From: Saprospiraceae bacterium
GTDB taxonomy: Bacteria; Bacteroidota; Bacteroidia; Chitinophagales; Saprospiraceae
Direction: 5' to 3'
Length of the DNA: 7,532 nucleotides
Assembly: GCA_020850025.1 (NCBI GenBank)
Contig: JADZFI010000414.1
Coordinates: forward strand, 1-7,532
Positions 1 through 6,695 of the stretch are shown piece after piece (position 1 is the stretch's first letter; each line of letters begins with the position of its first letter). The notes under the pieces are model-generated. The model was not told the DNA's origin and did not search any database. It saw only the letters and a list, made by a program, of their open reading frames with translations. The position numbers were made by a program, and so were the translations under genes.

Positions 1-1291
1 CCGCTTCTTCCTTCCGCTGGCCGTCATATTTGGCCTTTTTTCCTGCGAAAAAGCAATCATTCCCCCACCTACGGAGCCTGTTTATGAGTTGACTGTGGAG
101 AACGATTATTTTGAGGTTCAGGCGAAATTTGCCTTGTTTGTATCGGATGAAGACGGAAAAGTGTTGACTTTTCGATGGTTGCCAAGCGAAGATACCGCCC
201 ATATCCAGGTTCCTGGCAAAACACCGGCAGACGCCCTGGATGTTACCCTTTTACGAATCACAACCCTGGAGGCTCCAGGCACAGGGGTCAAGGATACTAC
301 GCTAACGCTGACAACGTATACCCAGGTGCCCAGCGGTAAAAAGCTGGAGCTAAGGGATCTGTATTTTCACCAGGTGTCTACCCTGCGCTTCACCCTCACC
401 GGCTTCAACACCCTGGATTCCATTGTAGTACCTGATGCGCTCACGCTCTCCCGACCACAGGCACAAAACAACTATTACGGAGAATATCTGGTCAACAATA
501 CCGGCCGCTGCTGGGTAAGGGTGCTGATCAACGGCGAATCGTTCTGGCGATTCTTGACCTTTAGTAATATGGGTTTGGTCGTTGATGCCAGTACCATAGA
601 TGTGTCTACACAGTTTCTTGGGAATTTTTCGCCCCCCCTCACGCTGGGCTTCCCCTTTGTTTCCACCTGGCAATACAAGCTGGACGGAGTAGTTGACACT
701 TCCAGATTGGAGTTTTTCCCTCTTTCTGAACATATCCGGGCGCCAGGGGGCGAAGTGCCTGCATTTGGCGACCGCAAAGTTTTCGAACCGGTGAACAATG
801 ACTTGTTTGATCCCAACCGGCCATATATTGATCTGTTCCGACTCAATGCCTACGGTCCAACCGGGACGAACCCCGGGTACACCTATTACATTGATCAGTT
901 CTTTCCGGCAGTGCCATTCAGTTTGCCTGAGCCTGCCTTTGATCTGGAGCCAACTACGGTGGCCAATAACCGGGCAGTTGGGGTAAACTGCCTGGGCAAC
1001 TTCGATGTGCTGGCTATTTCCAGAACCAGAAATATTACCCCTAATATCAACTGGGAGGTGCTCACCAAGCCTGCCAACGGCACCGTATTTTACATCCTGC
1101 CCGATGTGCCTCAGGAGCTGGGTCAGCGTTATCCGGTACTGTCCCAGTATGATTTTAATGGCCCGGTAGGCGCCCGCGCCGAAAACTATCTTTGGCTGAA
1201 TTACGATCAGGCCATTGAAAAACGCATGCAAAATGCTGATCCGCTTTGGCAGGCGCGCGGAGGATACATGGGTCGTGAAGAGCAGTATTAG
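1..1291 (+). CDS. Putative lipoprotein of unknown function, 5' end outside the window
   Basis: The reading frame is open from the left edge (first full codon at base 2) to TAG at 1289-1291, giving 429 residues; the true start lies upstream. A TTG codon at 89 could be taken as the start, but the frame before it encodes the end of a hydrophobic signal peptide (FFLPLAVIFGLFSC) whose LFSC lipobox puts the lipid-carrying Cys at 44-46. The protein is therefore probably anchored in the inner or outer membrane. After the Cys comes EKAIIPPP, with one acidic residue at +2, too little to call a Bacteroidota surface-export signal. The mature part, about 415 residues, is rich in short beta-type stretches, aromatic residues and Asn/Pro turns, and has two further Cys (window residues 170 and 330) that could form a disulfide. 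No catalytic motif or known family is recognised. It converges with the threonine dehydrogenase gene, 6 bases away. Confidence 0.8.
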   Translation, partial: RFFLPLAVIFGLFSCEKAIIPPPTEPVYELTVENDYFEVQAKFALFVSDEDGKVLTFRWLPSEDTAHIQVPGKTPADALDVTLLRITTLEAPGTGVKDTTLTLTTYTQVPSGKKLELRDLYFHQVSTLRFTLTGFNTLDSIVVPDALTLSRPQAQNNYYGEYLVNNTGRCWVRVLINGESFWRFLTFSNMGLVVDASTIDVSTQFLGNFSPPLTLGFPFVSTWQYKLDGVVDTSRLEFFPLSEHIRAPGGEVPAFGDRKVFEPVNNDLFDPNRPYIDLFRLNAYGPTGTNPGYTYYIDQFFPAVPFSLPEPAFDLEPTTVANNRAVGVNCLGNFDVLAISRTRNITPNINWEVLTKPANGTVFYILPDVPQELGQRYPVLSQYDFNGPVGARAENYLWLNYDQAIEKRMQNADPLWQARGGYMGREEQY

Positions 1292-1320
1292 GCGGCACTA
1301 AACCCCGTACTGCTCCTTCA
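1276..1320. terminator. Stem-loop spanning the stop codons of two convergent genes
   Basis: TGAAGAGCAGTA (1276-1287) pairs with TACTGCTCCTTCA (1308-1320), giving 12 base pairs with one bulged base. Inside the loop TTAG (1288-1291) can pair with CTAA (1298-1301), so both stop codons lie in an inner 4-bp stem around GCGGCA. The position at the meeting point of two convergent genes fits a two-way terminator. Neither side has a T-tract, so classical intrinsic termination is not assured; mRNA 3'-end protection is the alternative. Confidence 0.55.
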
Positions 1321-2242
1321 AATGCAGCAGCATGTCCCGGGTCATCGCATCAAGGTCATATTCCGGCTTCCAGCCCCAGTCTTTGCGGGCTACGGAATCA
1401 TCAATGGATGCCGGCCAGGAATCGGCAATGGCCTGGCGGAAATCGGGCACGTAGGTAACCTGGAATCCCGGTACTTCTTTCTGAATACTGGCCGTAATTT
1501 CTGCCGGATTGAAGGTCATACCCGCCAGGTTATAGCTGGTACGAACCGAAAGCTTGTCGGCAGGGGCCTCCATGAGCTCTAGTGTGGCGCGAATAGCATC
1601 CGGCATGTACAACATGGGCAGGGGAGTATCGGCGCGCAGGAAGCACTCATACGGCTTGTTCTGAACCGCATAATGGTAGATATCTACGGCATAATCCGTT
1701 GTGCCGCCGCCCGGCATGCTCTGGTAGCCAATGATGCCCGGATAACGCAGTGAACGTACGTCGAGCCCATAGCGGCGGAAATAATAATTCGCCCAGTGTT
1801 CACCAGCTACTTTACTGATGCCATACACCGTACCTGGAATCAACACGGAATACTGCGGAGTCATGGCTGGAGAAGCCTCCTGCCCGAATACCGCAATGGA
1901 AGAAGGATAATATACTTTAGATACCTGCTGTTCCCTGCTCACCTCCAGTACGTTGAACAAACTGCGCATATTGATGTCCCAGGCCCACATTGGATTCTTC
2001 TCACCCGTAGCCGAAAGGATGGCTGCCAGGTGGTAGATTTGGGTCACCTTGTATTTTTTTGCCAGCCCCGCCAGGGCATCGCCGTCCAAAGCATCCAGGA
2101 TTTCAGTAGGGCCGGATTGGTTTTCCAGCGGACGCAAATCGGTGGCGATGACATGATCCGAGCCAAAGGCATCGCGAAGCGCTTCTGTTAGTACGGAACC
2201 AATCTGACCGCCGGCGCCAACAAGGAGTATGGTATCTTTCAT
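1298..2242 (-). CDS. tdh: L-threonine 3-dehydrogenase, short-chain dehydrogenase (epimerase-like) type
   Basis: The 314-residue cytoplasmic enzyme should oxidise L-threonine with NAD+ to 2-amino-3-ketobutyrate, the first step of threonine breakdown to glycine and acetyl-CoA. It belongs to the extended SDR (UDP-galactose epimerase-like) family, not the zinc-dependent Tdh of E. coli. A Rossmann motif GAGGQIG lies at residues 9-15. LSATGE at 76-81, the serine pair at 114-115 and the YGISK catalytic Tyr140/Lys144 follow. The stretches typical of this subfamily are all present: SLRYPGI (164-170), PGGGTTDYAVDI (177-188), LPMLYMPDAI (208-217) and PDFRQAIADSWPASIDD (266-282). Length is normal for the family. 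ATG at 2240-2242 has no Shine-Dalgarno; a 9-bp repeat array abuts it. The usual partner, 2-amino-3-ketobutyrate CoA ligase (kbl), is not next to it. It appears to be a single-gene transcript. Confidence 0.93.
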   Translation of the reverse strand: MKDTILLVGAGGQIGSVLTEALRDAFGSDHVIATDLRPLENQSGPTEILDALDGDALAGLAKKYKVTQIYHLAAILSATGEKNPMWAWDINMRSLFNVLEVSREQQVSKVYYPSSIAVFGQEASPAMTPQYSVLIPGTVYGISKVAGEHWANYYFRRYGLDVRSLRYPGIIGYQSMPGGGTTDYAVDIYHYAVQNKPYECFLRADTPLPMLYMPDAIRATLELMEAPADKLSVRTSYNLAGMTFNPAEITASIQKEVPGFQVTYVPDFRQAIADSWPASIDDSVARKDWGWKPEYDLDAMTRDMLLHLKEQYGV

Positions 2243-2305
2243 GAATGTGGTGAATGTGGTGAATGAGGTTAATGTGATGAATGTGGGGAATGTGGTTAAT
2301 GCGGG
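2243..2305. repeat. Seven-copy imperfect 9-bp tandem repeat in the tdh leader
   Basis: Seven head-to-tail 9-bp units start one base after the tdh start codon. Read on the plus strand, units 1, 2 and 6 are GAATGTGGT; the others are GAATGAGGT, TAATGTGAT, GAATGTGGG and TAATGCGGG. In the tdh sense the unit is ACCACATTC, the last copy running straight into ATG. In that direction the tdh frame is open through the array, but no ATG, GTG or TTG occurs in it, so it is probably untranslated leader. The unit differences suggest an old, drifting array rather than one actively changing in length. Confidence 0.85.
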
Positions 2306-2307
2306 GG

Positions 2308-2340
2308 CGAAATTATAAAGGGGAAGGGGAAAGTGCCAAA
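2308..2340 (-). promoter_or_regulatory. Candidate Bacteroidota-type promoter for tdh
   Basis: On the minus strand, TTTG (2340-2337) is followed after 21 bases by TAATTTCG (2315-2308), which matches the -7 consensus TAnnTTTG at all but one fixed position. The spacing fits the Bacteroidota pattern. Transcription would start near 2301, so almost all of the tdh 5' leader would be the 9-bp repeat array. Confidence 0.5.
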
Positions 2341-2424
2341 CCTGATTTTTGTGCGGTGAAAATTGTCAAGGACTTTACCTTTCGTGCGGATTTAACGCAA
2401 TGCTAACATCCTTTGGGGAGGCTT

Positions 2425-2450
2425 TTTGCGTCAATAGTTGTTGTACTTTG
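2425..2450 (+). promoter_or_regulatory. Candidate promoter for the 2506-5571 gene
   Basis: TACTTTG at 2444-2450 resembles the -7 element TAnnTTTG with one base missing from the spacer position. A TTTG at 2425-2428 could be the -33 element, but the 15-base gap is short. A weaker alternative is TACCTTTC at 2376-2383 with TTTG at 2348-2351. Transcription from the first would start near 2457 and leave a leader of about 50 bases before the ATG at 2506. Confidence 0.4.
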
Positions 2451-2505
2451 AGTCTTAGTGTCGGGGCGATTTATAACAACACACCACTTAAACCATACAT
2501 ATACC

Positions 2506-5500
2506 ATGAAACGGATCATTCTAATAGCTACTCTGCTCTTGGCTATAATGGGCAATCAGCTCCATGCGCAATATTTCGGCCGGAATAAACCAAGATACAA
2601 TCAGCAGCCTTTCAAAGTGACTGAAACTGAGCACTTTGTGATTTATGATTACCTGGACAACCCGGAAAAGCTCAAGGAAATTGCCGCGGCAGCCGAGGTT
2701 TGGTACGATATGCACTCCAAGGTGCTGAAGGATACCTTTTACCAGAAAAATCCGCTCATTATCTATAATGATCACGCTGGTTTCCAGCAAACCAATGCCA
2801 TCATGGGCGATATCAGTGTGGGTACCGGCGGGGTTACCGAGGGTCTGCGCAATCGGGTGGTATTTCCCGTAGCACCTACCAATCAGCAAACGAATCACGT
2901 ACTGGGCCACGAGCTGGTGCACGCGTTTCAGTACAACAAAGTGCTGAACGGCGATTCCACCACCATGCGGAATCTGGCCAACATTCCCCTTTGGATGGTG
3001 GAGGGACTTGCCGAGTACCTGAGTATAGGCCGTATTGACGCCAATACCTCCCTGTGGATGCGGGATGCGGTGTTGAACGATCAGGTGCCCCGCCTCAAGG
3101 ATCTTGACAGCGGCAAATACTTCCCATATCGCTGGGGACAGGCATTCTGGGGGTTTGTTACCGGTGTTTATAGCGACGAAGTCATCGATCCGTTGTTCAT
3201 GAACACGGCTAAATACGGTCTGCAGAATGCTGTGCCCATTACCCTGGGTATTTCACTTGACTCACTATCGAACAATTGGCGCCGTACCCTGAAGGATCAT
3301 TACGGGCGTTGGGCCATTAAAGGCAAGAAGGAAGATTTGCCCGGCAAAACCCTTCTGGATGAAGACAATGCCGGCCAGATGAATATCTCCCCGGTACTCA
3401 GCCCAAATGGTAAGTACGTGATCTTCCTTTCTGAAAAAAGCGTTTTCTCCACCGATCTCTTTCTGGCCGACGCCAAAACCGGCAAGGTGATGCGGCGCGT
3501 GTACAGCACCGCCTCTAACGGCGATACGGATCACCTCAACTACCTGGAAAGCGCCGGCACCTGGAGCCCCGACAGCAAACGTTTCGCCTTTGATGCTTAT
3601 GAAAAGGGCCGCAGCGTGCTGATCGTGAAAGACATATTTAAAGGTCGGAAAACCCAGAAAATCAGGATTCCCGGTGTGCCGGCATTCAGCAATCCGGCCT
3701 GGAGCCCCGATGGTAAAAGCATTGTGGTGAGCGGCCTGGTAAATGGTCAGACAGATCTGTATCAATACTTCTTTAAGTCCAAAAAGGTCAAAAGGCTCAC
3801 CAACGACCGTTATTCCGAAATCATGCCGACCTGGAGCGCCGACGGCACCTCCCTGGCTTATTCTACTGATGAGCTGAGCATAGAGCGCGGCCGTACCAAT
3901 GGAGTCTGGACCATGAACCTGGCCGTAATGGATATGGCTTCCGAAACGGTCCAAAACATCGACATTTTCCCGGGCGCCGATAATATGAACCCGCAATTCG
4001 ACAAGAACGGCAGCCTGTTTTTCCTGAGCAATCGCGACGGGCGCCGGAACCTGTATCGTTATGATTTTGGCACAAAAAAGGTGTACCGGCTCACTGATTT
4101 GATGACCGGCATTACCGGTGTAACGCCGTATTCACCGGCCATCAGCATTGCCGAGGATAGAGACAAAGTGTTGTACACTTATTACAGCAAAGGCCGGTAC
4201 ATTATCTACCAGGCCAAGGATTCTGACTTCGACGCCACTGAGGTGGACCCCATGGCCGTGGATCAGGTGGCTGCCGCTTTGCCGCCCTTCAGCCCAAGGC
4301 AAAAGGATATGGTAAATACCGGACTGCGCCTGATGGATACCCAAACCGAGGCGAATCCGGGGATGAGGGGCAAGAGGTTCCGGCCAAATTTTCAACTCGA
4401 TTATTTGGGGGGCAGCACTGGAGTGGGCGTGAATACCGGTAACAGCAGCTTTGGGGCCCAAACCGGCCTGGCCGGCGGCGTGGATGCCCTCTTTAGCGAT
4501 ATTCTGGGCAATAACCAGTTATATGCCGGTGCGGTGCTGAACGGCGATATTCAGGATGCCGGCGGACAAGTGTCCGAGATCCACCAAAAACACCGGATTG
4601 GTTGGGGTATTAATGCCTCCCACTTCTCATTTCAGAGCGGATATTACCAGTATTTTGACTACGTAAATGTAGAGGTGAATCCAGGCCAGACGGCAACGCT
4701 CCTTAAAAGGACGCTCGGATTGGCGCGGGTATTTCAGCAGCGCGTTGGTGCTACCGTGTTCTATCCGTTTTCCGTAACCAAAAGGGTAGAGCTGGGTACT
4801 TCGGCGGAGTTTTACAGCAGCCGCACCACGGAATACAATGACTATTACACGATAGATGAATTCGGAAGCCCGTTGTTCTTTTACGGCTCCGATCGGCAAC
4901 GTTTACCCAAAGGTCCTACCCTGAACCTGAACAATATCCAGGCAGCTTTTGTGGGGGATAATTCCTTTTTCGGGTTTACAGCGCCGCTGAAGGGCTGGCG
5001 TTACCGGGTGGGTGTGGAGCAATACTTACTCGGAGATTTCAATTTTACCGCATTTCTGGCGGATGGAAGGCGCTATTTCCATGCAAAACCATTCACCTTC
5101 GCAGTACGTGGCCTCGCATACCTGCGCACTGGAGAACGAGCAACTGCCTTTAGCTTGAACTATCCTTTGTTTGCCGGAAACCCATTCTTTGTCAGGGGCT
5201 ACGATCAAAACGTGTACAACGCCCAGGAAGATTCATTATTCATCTTTCGCACGGTGGGAAGCAAGATGTTGGTCGGGAACTTTGAAATTCGCTTGCCTTT
5301 TACCGGGCCACGACAACTTTCTCTGATCAGATCCGGCTTTCTCATTACCGATTTGAATCTATTCTTTGATGCAGGTTTGTCGTTTTTTGAAACGGACGAC
5401 CTGAAAAAGGACGCTTATATTCAGCACGTGCCTATTTTCTCCACAGGGGTATCCATGCGGGTCAACCTGTTCGGGTATTTGGTGGTGGAGCCGTATTTTG

Positions 5501-5571
5501 CTATACCGATTTCCGCACCGGAAAGCCAGCGCAACTGGCGATTCGGGTTGAATTTTATTCCGGGGTGGTAA
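2506..5571 (+). CDS. Exported fusion: HExxH metallopeptidase-like domain, TolB/PD40 propeller and Omp85-like outer-membrane barrel
   Basis: The 1021-residue protein starts at ATG 2506; an in-frame GTG at 2458 was not chosen because it lies at the predicted transcription start and would bury the signal peptide. Residues 1-21 are a signal peptide (cleavage after QLHA). Residues 35-270 form a gluzincin-like (peptidase MA-like) domain with HELVH at 135-139, and Glu166 in WMVEGLAEY as likely third zinc ligand. Six PD40/TolB-like blades follow, starting near 295, 351, 397, 441, 495 and 542, with the marks WSPD, WSPDG and WSADG. A linker rich in Pro and charge (585-625) leads to about 395 residues of alternating beta strands with VRGYD at 896-900, like the conserved VRGF/Y loop of BamA/TamA proteins, and an aromatic C-terminus. 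I infer an outer-membrane barrel with its other domains in the periplasm or outside. The substrate is unknown. No Shine-Dalgarno; the leader is A-rich. Confidence 0.85.
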   Translation: MKRIILIATLLLAIMGNQLHAQYFGRNKPRYNQQPFKVTETEHFVIYDYLDNPEKLKEIAAAAEVWYDMHSKVLKDTFYQKNPLIIYNDHAGFQQTNAIMGDISVGTGGVTEGLRNRVVFPVAPTNQQTNHVLGHELVHAFQYNKVLNGDSTTMRNLANIPLWMVEGLAEYLSIGRIDANTSLWMRDAVLNDQVPRLKDLDSGKYFPYRWGQAFWGFVTGVYSDEVIDPLFMNTAKYGLQNAVPITLGISLDSLSNNWRRTLKDHYGRWAIKGKKEDLPGKTLLDEDNAGQMNISPVLSPNGKYVIFLSEKSVFSTDLFLADAKTGKVMRRVYSTASNGDTDHLNYLESAGTWSPDSKRFAFDAYEKGRSVLIVKDIFKGRKTQKIRIPGVPAFSNPAWSPDGKSIVVSGLVNGQTDLYQYFFKSKKVKRLTNDRYSEIMPTWSADGTSLAYSTDELSIERGRTNGVWTMNLAVMDMASETVQNIDIFPGADNMNPQFDKNGSLFFLSNRDGRRNLYRYDFGTKKVYRLTDLMTGITGVTPYSPAISIAEDRDKVLYTYYSKGRYIIYQAKDSDFDATEVDPMAVDQVAAALPPFSPRQKDMVNTGLRLMDTQTEANPGMRGKRFRPNFQLDYLGGSTGVGVNTGNSSFGAQTGLAGGVDALFSDILGNNQLYAGAVLNGDIQDAGGQVSEIHQKHRIGWGINASHFSFQSGYYQYFDYVNVEVNPGQTATLLKRTLGLARVFQQRVGATVFYPFSVTKRVELGTSAEFYSSRTTEYNDYYTIDEFGSPLFFYGSDRQRLPKGPTLNLNNIQAAFVGDNSFFGFTAPLKGWRYRVGVEQYLLGDFNFTAFLADGRRYFHAKPFTFAVRGLAYLRTGERATAFSLNYPLFAGNPFFVRGYDQNVYNAQEDSLFIFRTVGSKMLVGNFEIRLPFTGPRQLSLIRSGFLITDLNLFFDAGLSFFETDDLKKDAYIQHVPIFSTGVSMRVNLFGYLVVEPYFAIPISAPESQRNWRFGLNFIPGW

Positions 5572-5583
5572 AAAGGGATCTGC

Positions 5584-6627
5584 TCAATCCAGTCCGATCA
5601 TCTTGTCTTCAATCCGTTTCATGCGCACCCGTAACTGTGCCAGCCAGAAGCCTATGCCCGCGAAACCCAGAATGGCCGGGTAAAAGATAAGCCGCATGGT
5701 ATTGTCCAGATCCTGGCTGCCAAAAGCCGGGTTGCCGGTAGAACCCGGGTGCAGGCTGGCAAACATGCGCGGAACAATGTAGAGCAACGGAATGAGCGAG
5801 GCGAAGGCAAAAATGTTGTAAACCGCCGAAAGACGTGCGCCCTTTTCAGGCTCGTCGAACGAGCGGCGCAGGATGAAATAGGCCAGATAGATCAGCAGGG
5901 CCACGGCGGTCATGAGCTGTTTGATATCGTTGCTCCAGGGTGCTCCCCAGGTGTAGTTGGCCCAAAGCATACCCGTTACCAGTCCCATTATGCCGAACAG
6001 CAAGCCGGCTTCCGCAAACGCCGAGGCCTTGCGGTCGGCATCCAGGTTCTTGGTCATCAGGAATCGGACGCTTTGATACACCGAGGCAGCGAACAGAAAC
6101 AACAGCACAAACCACATAGGCACGTGGTAGTACGTATTGCGGATGCTTTCGTAGATCACATTCCGGTAGGGGAAACTCAGATCTTTAACAATGTGCAGTT
6201 TTTCCACCGGAGTGGCCGTCCAGCTTACAGCGCTGCGGGCAGCCGTATCGCGGGTAACCTCCACTGCATCCGGTAGCAGGGAAACCCCGTCGGTGGGGTG
6301 ACTGATGATGGCGTTCAGCATCACCGATGGGGTAGGGCGGGGCAGATCGGCCGGAAGCACAAAAGTGGCCTCCAGAGTGGTATCGCTCAAAACGGCCAGA
6401 TTTTTACCCAAAATCGCCTGCGCTGAGTCGTATTGTAGCCACACCCGGATATCGGATGCCTGGCCTTTGGTGTAAAAAGAGTTATATCCGTGAAATTGCA
6501 CCCTAAGGGAATCGCCCGAGCGGGCGTAGCCGGGCTTAACATAGTCGATGCCCGGTTTCAAAGGCACCAGCATGCCCGCTGTCAACGCGTATACCACCAG
6601 CACTACGGAAGCAACTTTCCACCACAT
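5584..6627 (-). CDS. ccmC: CcmC/CcsA-family cytochrome c biogenesis (heme-handling) membrane protein with an inserted periplasmic domain
   Basis: This 347-residue inner-membrane protein should present heme on the periplasmic face for c-type cytochrome maturation. From the chosen ATG (6625-6627, MWWKVAS) there are six membrane segments near residues 5-23, 170-188, 205-224, 237-254, 269-286 and 313-333, as in CcmC. The heme site is visible: His168 in YYHVPMWF, a WWD-type loop WANYTWGAPWSND at 222-234, and His293 in LHPGS. Typical CcmC proteins are about 220-250 residues. The excess is residues 24-153 between the first two membrane segments, predicted periplasmic and beta-rich, with an IPT/TIG-like look (VKPGYARSGDSLRVQFHGYN). 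A TTG at 6661-6663 would extend the protein by 12 residues, but it is part of a perfect -7 promoter box and was rejected. No ccmA, ccmB, ccmE or ccmF lies in the window; CcsA is the alternative name. Confidence 0.85.
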   Translation of the reverse strand: MWWKVASVVLVVYALTAGMLVPLKPGIDYVKPGYARSGDSLRVQFHGYNSFYTKGQASDIRVWLQYDSAQAILGKNLAVLSDTTLEATFVLPADLPRPTPSVMLNAIISHPTDGVSLLPDAVEVTRDTAARSAVSWTATPVEKLHIVKDLSFPYRNVIYESIRNTYYHVPMWFVLLFLFAASVYQSVRFLMTKNLDADRKASAFAEAGLLFGIMGLVTGMLWANYTWGAPWSNDIKQLMTAVALLIYLAYFILRRSFDEPEKGARLSAVYNIFAFASLIPLLYIVPRMFASLHPGSTGNPAFGSQDLDNTMRLIFYPAILGFAGIGFWLAQLRVRMKRIEDKMIGLD

Positions 6628-6660
6628 ATTTAAGATCGTTTGAACGTTGGAAATACCGGG

Positions 6661-6691
6661 CAAAGATAGTGTTCAATGTCCAATGTCCAAT
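6661..6691 (-). promoter_or_regulatory. Bacteroidota-type promoter for the ccmC-like gene
   Basis: TATCTTTG (6668-6661 on the minus strand) is a full match to the -7 consensus TAnnTTTG. ATTG at 6691-6688, 19 bases upstream, matches the -33 TTTG at three of four positions and lies inside the first unit of the 7-bp repeat. Transcription would start near 6654, about 27 bases before the ATG at 6627. This rules against the TTG start at 6663. Confidence 0.7.
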
Positions 6692-6694
6692 GCC
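6674..6694. repeat. Three-copy 7-bp tandem repeat upstream of ccmC
   Basis: Three adjacent 7-bp units on the plus strand read CAATGTC, CAATGTC and CAATGCC. In the ccmC direction the pattern is GACATTG, lying between the end of the DUF5916-like gene and the -7 box. The array covers the spacer and the likely -33 element of the promoter. Confidence 0.8.
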
Positions 6695-6695
6695 C

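Noticed and set aside
350..1231. Long open frame of 293 codons on the minus strand inside the lipoprotein gene
   Set aside because: It lies wholly antisense to a frame with a signal peptide and lipobox, has a composition typical of reversed coding sequence, shows no recognisable domain and has no control region.
2243..2305. CRISPR-like array or coding repeat in the tdh upstream region
   Set aside because: The units are 9 bp with no spacers, and although the tdh frame stays open across them there is no start codon in the array or just upstream.
2395..2431. 6-bp inverted repeat ACGCAA/TTGCGT in the divergent region
   Set aside because: The arms are short and 25 bases apart, so this is expected by chance; an operator cannot be claimed from it.
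2458..2505. GTG start 16 codons upstream of the chosen start of the fusion gene
   Set aside because: It is at the predicted transcription start and would put a polar stretch before a normal MKR-type signal peptide.
2349..2588. Cys-rich 79-codon frame overlapping the start of the fusion gene
   Set aside because: It overlaps the signal-peptide coding region in another frame, crosses the candidate promoter and has no sign of conservation or a plausible start context.
3265..3996. Open frame of 243 codons on the minus strand inside the fusion gene
   Set aside because: It is opposite the PD40 blades; its repeated AVGAPG-like pieces are simply the reverse of the repeated WSPDG codons.
5749..6276. 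175-codon plus-strand frame opposite the CcmC-like gene
   Set aside because: It is antisense to conserved heme-site and membrane segments and shows low-complexity Gln/Arg/His composition typical of a shadow frame.
6628..6663. TTG start adding 12 residues to the CcmC-like protein
   Set aside because: The TTG is the end of a perfect TATCTTTG promoter box, and MWWK just before the first membrane segment is the natural N-terminus.
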